12,055 bases of DNA from Pseudomonadota bacterium (GTDB taxonomy: Bacteria > Pseudomonadota > Gammaproteobacteria > Xanthomonadales > Xanthomonadaceae): NCBI GenBank assembly GCA_023423675.1, contig JAFAFD010000058.1, positions 1-12,055 of the forward strand. The letters run 5' to 3'. A model generated the notes under the pieces. That model saw only the letters and a list, made by a program, of their open reading frames with translations, had not been told where the DNA came from and made no database searches. Positions 1 through 4,866 of this stretch are shown here, piece by piece; the stretch's first letter is position 1, and each line of letters starts with the position of its first letter. A program made the translations under genes and the position numbers.

Positions 1-72
1 GCGCAGGACAGCGCACACGAGCAAGGCGCCATCGAGCACCATGGAGGGGATTTTGCGTGTCCTGCCCCGCAT
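1..72 (-). CDS. Possible 5' end of an unidentified gene running off the left edge
   Basis: On the minus strand a frame is open from an ATG at 72 (another in-frame ATG lies at 93, and a third at 42) to the window edge, giving 24 residues that begin MRGRTRKIPSMVLDGALLVC. A GAGG/GAGGGG purine run just upstream of the ATG at 72 could be a ribosome binding site. The basic start followed by a hydrophobic run (residues 11-23) looks like a membrane anchor or signal sequence. I do not recognise a family from so few residues. It would be divergent from the phnA-like gene at 183 and share the 73-182 control region. An open frame this short can arise by chance in GC-rich DNA, so the call is weak. Confidence 0.22.
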   Translation of the reverse strand, partial: MRGRTRKIPSMVLDGALLVCAVLR

Positions 73-143
73 GGCCCCTCGCCTCAACGCCATGACACGG
101 AGGCGCCGTACGGGGAAAAAAATGGAACCACGGACCCGCCGGT

Positions 144-149
144 TACAAT
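144..149 (+). promoter_or_regulatory. Candidate -10 element (TACAAT) for the PhnA-like gene
   Basis: TACAAT within GTTACAATGG lies 33 bases before the ATG at 183 and resembles a sigma-70 -10 box. The expected -35 region (about 121-126) is A-rich but not a good match to TTGACA. A similar GTTACACTGG occurs at 2519-2528 ahead of another gene in this window, which supports it as a local promoter style. Confidence 0.38.
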
Positions 150-182
150 GGCGGTTGTTGATTCATTTTGAGGTACTTGCTG

Positions 183-518
183 ATGTCTTCTGCTCCCGCT
201 TGCCCGCAGTGCACCCTGGAAAACACCTATGCCGATGGCGCGCTGTGGATCTGCGCCGACTGCGGTTTCGAGTGGACCGCCGAGGAGGGCACCGGCACCT
301 CCCTCGTCGTGCGTGACAGCAACGGCAACACCCTGCAGGCCGGCGACACGGTCACCGTCATCAAGGACCTGAAGGTCAAGGGCTCGTCCATCCCGCTCAA
401 GCAGGGCACCGTCATCCGCAACATCCGCCTGGTCGAGGACGATGCCGAACACATCGAAGGCAACTCCGACAAGATCAAGGGCCTGGTGCTGAAGACCTGC
501 TTCCTCAAGAAGGCCTGA
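183..518 (+). CDS. yjdM: PhnA/YjdM family zinc-ribbon protein
   Basis: This 111-residue protein has the two-part architecture of the PhnA/YjdM family. An N-terminal zinc ribbon uses C7, C10, C24 and C27 (CPQC and CADC), followed by the PhnA domain (about 40-110) with the typical VRDSNGN, L.AGD.VTVIKDLKVKGSS and GTVIRNIRLV segments. It should be cytoplasmic and metal-binding. The family was named from proximity to the E. coli phosphonate operon, but no member has a firm enzymatic role in phosphonate use, and no other phn gene is visible here. The ATG at 183 is preferred over the in-frame TTG at 168 because GAGG at 170-173 is spaced nine bases from it and homologues start just before the first zinc knuckle. 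It converges on the TPR gene with only seven bases between the two stop codons. Confidence 0.93.
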   Translation: MSSAPACPQCTLENTYADGALWICADCGFEWTAEEGTGTSLVVRDSNGNTLQAGDTVTVIKDLKVKGSSIPLKQGTVIRNIRLVEDDAEHIEGNSDKIKGLVLKTCFLKKA

Positions 519-529
519 GCCGCGCTCAG
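515..529. terminator. Compact hairpin carrying both convergent stop codons
   Basis: CTGAGCcgcGCTCAG is a perfect 6-bp inverted repeat with a three-base loop. The TGA of the plus-strand gene (516-518) is in the left arm and the complement of the TGA of the minus-strand gene (526-528) is in the right arm. It may help both transcripts end, but there is no T tract on either side, so intrinsic termination is uncertain. Confidence 0.4.
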
Positions 530-1677
530 CGGCGCGCCTGCGGCGGGCGCTGGCGCGACAGGCCATCCAGCTTGGCCTGGTAGCGCTGCTGGTTGACGCT
601 GCCACCCAGCGAACGTGCCCGCGTCAGTTCGCGATCGGCACGGGCCAGCTGGCCCGAGAGGAAATACGCGCGCGCCAGCCCGAAATGGAACTGGTGCGCG
701 TTGTCGTACAGCTGCACCGCGCGCCGGTAATAGCGGATCGCCGTGGCCAGGTCACCGTTGCGCTCGGCGGCAGCACCGGCCATGTACTGCGCGAACGGGT
801 CGTCGCGCTGCACCGCCTTCAAACGCTGCTCCAGCGCCTGCGCCTGCGTCACCAGGCCCAGGCGGCGATACAGCACGCTGGCGTTGATCAGCGCCGAATC
901 CTCGCGGTCATCCAGGCGCAGCGCATTCTCCAGTGCGGCGCGCGCACCCGCGAGATCACCGTCGCGGCTGTCGAGGACGCCGAGGTTGTTCCAGGTCGGC
1001 GCGAAATCCGGTGCACGCGCCAGTGCCGCAGTGAAGAACGCGCGCGCCCCCACCTTGTCGCCCGCGGTCATGCGCTCGGCGCCGCGGTTGTTGTAGAAGT
1101 GCGCCAGTGCGCGGTCCAGCGAGATCGGGTGCGGGCCGCGGCGGTCGTAGAGGATGTTGCGGTCGAGGTCGACGGTCCCGCCGCGCCCATCCACCATGAT
1201 CCCCACGTTGACGTGCCCCACGCTGTAGACCACGCCCTGTTCCTGGTCCTGGTACCAGGACACCACGCGATCTACCTCCTGCACGCGCGCCTGGATGCCG
1301 GCTTCGCGCGCCAGGGTGGCGAACAGCAGGGTGAACGCCAGGCAGTTGGCCTGGCGCTTCTGCCAGATTTCCGTGAGCGTGTAGGTCGCCGTCGGGTCGT
1401 ACTGCAGGTCCAGCGCCTGCGCACCGAAGATCATTTCGGCCAGCGCCTGCAGGCGCTGCTCGCGCGAGCTGTGGCGGGCGATCACACGCGTCTGCAGCAT
1501 CTGCCGCAGCGGTGCGGGAATGGCCAGCACCTGCTCCGGTGTCGGCACGCTGGCCACCGCAACCGGTGCGGCCGGCGCCACCTGGGGGGCGGGTGGTGGA
1601 GGATCCTGGGCCAGGGCGGCTGACGCGCCCACGGCAGCCAGCAAAGGCGCAAGGCAACAAGCGGCAAGACGGCGCAT
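526..1677 (-). CDS. Exported transglutaminase-like / TPR protein
   Basis: The product has 383 residues. Residues 1-23 form a Sec signal peptide (MRR, a hydrophobic core, ASAALA before the mature QD), then a Pro/Ala-rich linker to about 45, so the protein is expected in the periplasm. Residues 50-185 resemble a transglutaminase-like cysteine-peptidase fold: C112 (QANCLAFTLLFATLAREAG), H155 (GHVNVGI) and D170 (GTVDLD) are placed as a Cys-His-Asp triad. Residues 194-362 hold about four to five TPR units (for example FYNNRGAERMTAGDKVGARA, TWNNLGVLDSRDGDLAGARA, FAQYMAGAAAERNGDLATAI). The start is fixed by the signal peptide and by AGGAAA at about 1685-1690; the frame is open far upstream but that part is non-coding in character. 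The TPRs suggest a scaffold role; the substrate is not predictable from sequence. Family assignment is secure at domain level only. Confidence 0.88.
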   Translation of the reverse strand: MRRLAACCLAPLLAAVGASAALAQDPPPPAPQVAPAAPVAVASVPTPEQVLAIPAPLRQMLQTRVIARHSSREQRLQALAEMIFGAQALDLQYDPTATYTLTEIWQKRQANCLAFTLLFATLAREAGIQARVQEVDRVVSWYQDQEQGVVYSVGHVNVGIMVDGRGGTVDLDRNILYDRRGPHPISLDRALAHFYNNRGAERMTAGDKVGARAFFTAALARAPDFAPTWNNLGVLDSRDGDLAGARAALENALRLDDREDSALINASVLYRRLGLVTQAQALEQRLKAVQRDDPFAQYMAGAAAERNGDLATAIRYYRRAVQLYDNAHQFHFGLARAYFLSGQLARADRELTRARSLGGSVNQQRYQAKLDGLSRQRPPQARR

Positions 1678-1690
1678 GGCAGTTTCCTGC

Positions 1691-1713
1691 GGCGGCGGGT
1701 AGGCCCGCCTGCC
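1691..1713 (-). promoter_or_regulatory. Leader hairpin upstream of the transglutaminase/TPR gene
   Basis: GGCGGG (1694-1699), loop TAGG, CCCGCC (1704-1709) is a 6-bp inverted repeat; GGC at 1691-1693 and GCC at 1711-1713 extend it to nine pairs with one bulged base. On the minus-strand transcript it would sit at the very 5' end, between the proposed -10 box (1717-1722) and the ribosome binding site. It could stabilise the mRNA or influence initiation. Confidence 0.35.
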
Positions 1714-1716
1714 AGC

Positions 1717-1748
1717 AGTGTAGACCCGCGCGGGTGGGCCGGCATCAA
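1717..1748 (-). promoter_or_regulatory. Candidate promoter with internal palindrome for the TPR gene
   Basis: On the minus strand, TTGATG (1748-1743) and TACACT (1722-1717) are separated by 20 bases. The spacer contains ACCCGCGCGGGT (1724-1735), a perfect 12-bp palindrome abutting the -10 box. The -10 lies 40 bases before the ATG at 1677. A long spacer with a dyad inside is the arrangement used by MerR-type regulators, but no such regulator is encoded here and GC-rich palindromes are common in this genome, so regulation is speculative. Confidence 0.35.
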
Positions 1749-1772
1749 CCATTTGTCGGCCGTCCGCGTTCA

Positions 1773-1789
1773 TCCACATGCGGTGTGGA
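1773..1789. repeat. Inverted repeat TCCACAtgcggTGTGGA in the divergent region
   Basis: A 6-bp inverted repeat with a five-base spacer lies between the divergent TPR and HD genes. Each arm resembles the core of a DnaA box (TTATCCACA), and a third copy, TGTGGACAA, lies at 1807-1815. The rest of 1678-1907 holds the TPR-gene leader and promoter and the upstream region of the HD gene; I see no additional gene there. Confidence 0.4.
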
Positions 1790-1907
1790 CCAGCCCGCGG
1801 CAAAGCTGTGGACAACCCCTTGCCAGCCTTGCCAGGCGGGCGATGTGAGCGGTTGGTGAGAAATTGTCCAGCTTGCCCGCGGCGCCTGTGGGCGGGATGA
1901 TCCCTGC

Positions 1908-2510
1908 ATGGACTTCGCCCCGATCCCGCTTGCACCGGCGCAGTGGCAGACGCTGCAGGATGCCTACGCCACGCCGCCGCGCGCCTACCACCACTTCGGC
2001 CACGTGCGCGCGGTGCTGCAGCACTGCCAGGACGTCGCGGCCGGGCCGGGCTGGCAGCAGCCCGCCGAGGTGTATCTGGCGGTGCTGTACCACGACGCCA
2101 TCTACCAGGCAGGGCGCAGGGACAACGAAGCGCGCTCGGCCGAGCTGGCGCGCAGGGCCATCGCGCATGCGCCGGAGCTGTCGGGCATCGATGCAGCGCG
2201 GGTGGAGCAGCTGATCCTGCTGACCGCGCGCCACGGCGAACTGGGACCGGACGACGTGGATGCCGAAGCGGCCCTGTTCCTGGATTGCGACATGGCCATC
2301 CTGGCGGCCCCCGAAGCGGTGTTCGCCGCCTACGACCGCGGCGTGGCCGAGGAGTACCAGGGCGTGGTGCCGGGCTTCCTGTATCGTGCCGGCCGCCGTC
2401 GCTTCCTGCAGGGCCTGCTGCGCGCGCCACGCATCTTCCTCAGCGACTTCTTCCACCAGCGCCTGGATGCGGCGGCGCGCGCCAACCTGCAGCGGCAGCT
2501 GGACGCCTGA
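1908..2510 (+). CDS. Predicted metal-dependent HD-superfamily phosphohydrolase
   Basis: This 200-residue protein has the usual length and motif order of the COG4339-type HD hydrolases. Metal ligands are likely H29 or H32 (AYHHFGH), H62-D63 (YHDAIY, the HD pair) and D126/D128 (LDCDMAIL). Family-typical stretches follow: RDNEARSAELA (71-81), the EEY segment at 148-150, and the C-terminal ARANLQRQL. It is presumably cytoplasmic and cleaves a phosphoester or nucleotide, but the substrate of this subfamily is unknown. The start ATG is preceded by a modest GGGA at 1894-1897, spaced ten bases. It is the first of three co-directional genes; a 46-base gap with its own -10-like element separates it from the next one, so the operon may be read from more than one promoter. 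Confidence 0.87.
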   Translation: MDFAPIPLAPAQWQTLQDAYATPPRAYHHFGHVRAVLQHCQDVAAGPGWQQPAEVYLAVLYHDAIYQAGRRDNEARSAELARRAIAHAPELSGIDAARVEQLILLTARHGELGPDDVDAEAALFLDCDMAILAAPEAVFAAYDRGVAEEYQGVVPGFLYRAGRRRFLQGLLRAPRIFLSDFFHQRLDAAARANLQRQLDA

Positions 2511-2520
2511 GCGGGACCGT

Positions 2521-2526
2521 TACACT
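2521..2526 (+). promoter_or_regulatory. Candidate -10 element (TACACT)
   Basis: TACACT within GTTACACTGG lies 11 bases after the HD gene stop and 31 bases before the GTG at 2557. It closely matches the GTTACAATGG ahead of the PhnA-like gene. No convincing -35 box is visible at the expected spacing because that position is inside the end of the HD gene. Confidence 0.35.
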
Positions 2527-2556
2527 GGGCGCCTGTCTGCAACGCCGTGCCTGCCC

Positions 2557-2742
2557 GTGACCAACCCCGTGTCTGTGCCTGATCCCGATCCGCGTCCGCT
2601 ACCGCCGGAAGAGCCCGGCCCCAACGAGTGCTGCGGCAGCGGCTGCCCGCTGTGCGTGCTCGACCTGTATTCCGACGAGCTGCAGCGCTACCGCAAGGCG
2701 CTGGCCGAATGGAAGGCGCGGCATCCGCAGGAGGTGTCATGA
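2557..2742 (+). CDS. Small oxidoreductase-like (OXLD1-type) cysteine motif protein
   Basis: A 61-residue product carries the conserved core of the Oxidored-like family (Pfam PF09791): a Pro-rich lead (PDPDPRPLPPEEPGPNECC), then C25, C26, C30 and C33 in CCGSGCPLCVLD, then the helix YSDELQRYRKALAEW. The four closely spaced cysteines could bind metal or be redox-active, but the family has no settled biochemical function. I place the start at GTG 2557; GTG at 2569 or 2575 would give slightly shorter proteins without losing the motif, and no clear ribosome binding site discriminates between them. Its TGA overlaps the next gene's ATG (ATGA at 2739-2742), implying coupled translation with the membrane protein. 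Similar small Cys proteins are frequent in Xanthomonadaceae; that is recollection, not something shown here. Confidence 0.78.
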   Translation: MTNPVSVPDPDPRPLPPEEPGPNECCGSGCPLCVLDLYSDELQRYRKALAEWKARHPQEVS

Positions 2743-3356
2743 CGCGCGCGCGGCCGGCGGCATTGCTGGCCTTGGTCGCGTTGCTGCTGTTCATCGCCAC
2801 GGCGCTGTGGACCCAGTTCGCGCGCACCGACCTGGACTGGGTGCAGACCACCCTGAGCATCTACCTGCACGGCCCCTGGGGGCTGGCCCTGCGCAGTGCC
2901 TATTGCCTGCTGGCGCTGGCCATCGCCGTGCTCGGCATCGCGCTGTACCGGCACAGCACGGGGCCGCGCCGCAGTGCCGCCGCACCGCTGCTTTTCACGG
3001 TGGCCGCGCTCGGCCTGGCCACCGTGTCCATCGGCGACAGCTGGCTGCCCGAGGCGACGCCACTGCTGGCGCCGCTGGTGCATGGCGTGGCTGCGAACAC
3101 CGCCTTCCTCTGCGCCAGTGTCGGCATGCTGCTGCAGGCGTGGTACCTGCGCCGCGAGCCGGGCTGGCAGCGCAGTGCGGCCCTGCTGTGGGGCTGGGCG
3201 TGGCTGGCCTTCGCACTGTTGTGGCTGCACGTGCTGTGGCGGGCGGGCCCGCCGCGTGGGCTGGGCCAGAAAACGGTGATCGTGGTGATCGTCGGCTGGC
3301 TGCTGTGGCTGGCGGTGGCGATGTACCGGCGGGGCAGCCGCAGCGCCTCCCGCTGA
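2739..3356 (+). CDS. DUF998-like six-helix membrane protein
   Basis: The 205-residue product is strongly hydrophobic, with six likely membrane helices at about 7-24, 50-69, 80-96, 110-135, 147-168 and 178-196, and a basic C-terminal tail (YRRGSRSASR). The pattern, including TTLSIYLHGPWG after helix 1 and an IGDSWLPE loop after helix 3, resembles the DUF998 family of inner-membrane proteins of unknown function. Translation starts at an ATG overlapping the preceding stop codon and has AGGAGG at 2729-2734, the strongest ribosome binding site in the window. The coupling suggests it works with, or is co-regulated with, the small Cys-rich protein. No catalytic residues can be named. The DUF998 assignment is moderately sure; integral membrane location is very sure. 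Confidence 0.82.
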   Translation: MTRARPAALLALVALLLFIATALWTQFARTDLDWVQTTLSIYLHGPWGLALRSAYCLLALAIAVLGIALYRHSTGPRRSAAAPLLFTVAALGLATVSIGDSWLPEATPLLAPLVHGVAANTAFLCASVGMLLQAWYLRREPGWQRSAALLWGWAWLAFALLWLHVLWRAGPPRGLGQKTVIVVIVGWLLWLAVAMYRRGSRSASR

Positions 3357-3357
3357 A

Positions 3358-3401
3358 CCGCCAACGGCCTGCACGGGTACGTGCCGTGCACGCGGTGGCG
3401 G
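3358..3401 (+). terminator. Two-tier hairpin after the membrane protein gene
   Basis: Starting one base after the TGA of the membrane-protein gene, CCGCCA (3358-3363) pairs with TGGCGG (3396-3401), and inside it TGCACGG (3370-3376) pairs with CCGTGCA (3384-3390). The arms are separated by internal loops of six and five bases and a seven-base apical loop. It likely ends or protects the upstream transcript; there is no T tract, so a strict intrinsic terminator is not shown. The downstream hydrolase gene therefore probably has its own promoter. Confidence 0.5.
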
Positions 3402-3434
3402 CGTATCGTGTGCGCATTCCACCGGGGATGCGAT

Positions 3435-4781
3435 ATGAAGCGTGCAGGGCTGGGCAGGGCAATGGGTGTGGTGCTGGCGCTGGCCGCGTTGCCGGCCATG
3501 GCGGCGGCGAACGTGCAGCAGTTCAGCCACGGGCGCTTCGACCAGATACCGGTGCACATGCCGGCAGGAACCCCGCAGCGGGTGGTGATCTGGTTCCATG
3601 AGCCGACCGCCGGTGGCGATACCAGCCGCCTGCCGATCGAGGCCCTGCGTGCCGATGGCGCTCTCGTTGCCGCCGTGGACATCAGCCACCTGCGTGGCGT
3701 GCTGAAGCGCGAAGGCAATCCGACCTGTTCGTTCGGTGCCGGCGACGTCGAGAATTTCTCGCGCTGGCTGCAGGCCTCGCTGCACCTGCCGGGTTATCAC
3801 CTGCCACTGGTTGGCGGTGATGGCGAGGGTGCGGAGATGGCCTACACGCTGGCTGCGCAGGCCGATACGCAGGTCTTTGCCGGCCTGCTGACCACCGGCT
3901 TCTGCCCTGGCCACAGCCACGAGCGCATGGTCTGCGGCGATGGCGTGAAGCACAACCGGCTGCAGCCGGCCGAACTGAATTTCCCGTGGCTGAGCGCGGC
4001 TGGCGGCAACGCCTGCCAGGCCGGCCAGGCCAGCCCGTTCGTGCAGCAGGTGGCAATGGCGCGTGAGTTCAAGCGCACCGCACGCGGCGATGCCTCGCCC
4101 GGCCTGGTGGCTGCGGCACGGGTGGTGGGCGCGCAGGCCGGCGTGAGCCTGGCACCGCCGCCGGATGCGTTGAAGGGATTGCCGGTGGTGGAAGTGCCGG
4201 CCACCGGCAACGGTGACACCCTGGCCATCTTCGTGTCGGGCGACGGCGGTTGGGCCGGCCTGGACAAGAACGTTGCCGCCTCGCTGAGCGAGCATGGCGT
4301 GGCCGTGGTCGGCATCGATTCACTGCGTTATTTCTGGAGCGAGCGCACGCCCAAGGGCTTTGCCGCCGACCTGCAGAAGATCATCGCCCACTACCGGCAG
4401 CAGTGGCACCGCGACAAGGTGATGCTGGTCGGGTTCTCGCAGGGCGCCGACGTGCTGCCGGCCACCATCAACCAGCTTGATGCAGGCACCCGCGAGAGTG
4501 TGGAGCGCATCGCCCTGCTGTCGGTGGGGCGCAAGGCCGATTTCGAATTCCACGTCAGCAACTGGCTGGGCGGCGGTGGCGATGGCCTGCCGATCGCACC
4601 GGAAGTGGCCCGGCTGCCGGCGGGCAAGACGCTGTGCGTGTACGGCGAAAAGGATGAGGATGCGCTGTGCCCGGATCTGCCCGCCGGCGAGGCGGTGCAG
4701 AAGGTGAAGCTGCCGGGCGACCATCACTTCAATGGTGATTACGACCGTCTGGCGGAAGTGATCCTCAAGGGCGGCGGGTAA
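3435..4781 (+). CDS. AcvB/VirJ family periplasmic serine hydrolase
   Basis: The 448-residue product has a signal peptide (1-24, MKRAGLGR then a hydrophobic core and AMAAA) and a C-terminal VirJ domain (about 255-448; Pfam PF06057). This is an alpha/beta hydrolase with FVSGDGGW (266-273), the nucleophile elbow GFSQG (S335), a probable acid in YGEKDED (D407 or D409) and the histidine in GDHHFNGDY (H430 or H431). The N-terminal half (about 35-240) looks like a second, degenerate hydrolase lobe with GGDGEG where GxSxG would be. This two-lobed length matches Agrobacterium AcvB (about 450 residues) rather than short VirJ. AcvB hydrolyses lysyl-phosphatidylglycerol in the periplasm, and here the gene converges on mprF, which makes such lipids. 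I infer aminoacyl-PG hydrolase activity; which amino acid is unknown. GGGGA at 3424-3428 is the ribosome binding site. Confidence 0.88.
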   Translation: MKRAGLGRAMGVVLALAALPAMAAANVQQFSHGRFDQIPVHMPAGTPQRVVIWFHEPTAGGDTSRLPIEALRADGALVAAVDISHLRGVLKREGNPTCSFGAGDVENFSRWLQASLHLPGYHLPLVGGDGEGAEMAYTLAAQADTQVFAGLLTTGFCPGHSHERMVCGDGVKHNRLQPAELNFPWLSAAGGNACQAGQASPFVQQVAMAREFKRTARGDASPGLVAAARVVGAQAGVSLAPPPDALKGLPVVEVPATGNGDTLAIFVSGDGGWAGLDKNVAASLSEHGVAVVGIDSLRYFWSERTPKGFAADLQKIIAHYRQQWHRDKVMLVGFSQGADVLPATINQLDAGTRESVERIALLSVGRKADFEFHVSNWLGGGGDGLPIAPEVARLPAGKTLCVYGEKDEDALCPDLPAGEAVQKVKLPGDHHFNGDYDRLAEVILKGGG

Positions 4782-4794
4782 ACCGCACCCACAG

Positions 4795-4817
4795 GTAGCG
4801 CCGGGCCATGCCCGGGG
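4795..4817. repeat. GTAG-headed palindrome (SMAG/REP type)
   Basis: GTAG at 4795-4798 is followed by CG and the hairpin CCGGGCcatGCCCGG (4801-4815). A GTAG tetranucleotide heading a GC-rich hairpin is the hallmark of the short palindromic repeats described in Stenotrophomonas maltophilia. It sits 14 bases after the hydrolase stop codon, between convergent genes, where such elements commonly lie. Confidence 0.6.
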
Positions 4818-4834
4818 TAACGCGTCCCAACCAC

Positions 4835-4846
4835 GGGTGCGCACCC
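4835..4846. terminator. Perfect 12-bp palindrome between convergent genes
   Basis: GGGTGCGCACCC reads identically on both strands and lies between the GTAG palindrome and the mprF stop codon (4867-4869). Together with the upstream element it probably serves as a bidirectional transcript end or REP partner. No T tract is present. Confidence 0.4.
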
Positions 4847-4866
4847 ACCAGGGGCAGCACCCCGGA

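Noticed and set aside
183..518. Phosphonate degradation role for the PhnA/YjdM protein
   Set aside because: The family name is historical; no C-P lyase or phosphonate transporter gene is present and the domain has no shown phosphonate chemistry.
1770..1815. A replication origin based on DnaA-like boxes
   Set aside because: No AT-rich unwinding region, and no dnaA, dnaN, gidA or parAB nearby; the boxes are imperfect.
1678..2430. A 251-residue N-terminal extension of the TPR protein
   Set aside because: The signal peptide at 1677 marks the real start, and the extension would be antisense to the HD gene.
4782..4866. A CRISPR array or insertion-sequence end in the repeat-rich gap
   Set aside because: The palindromes are short, different from one another, not regularly spaced, and there is no transposase or target duplication.
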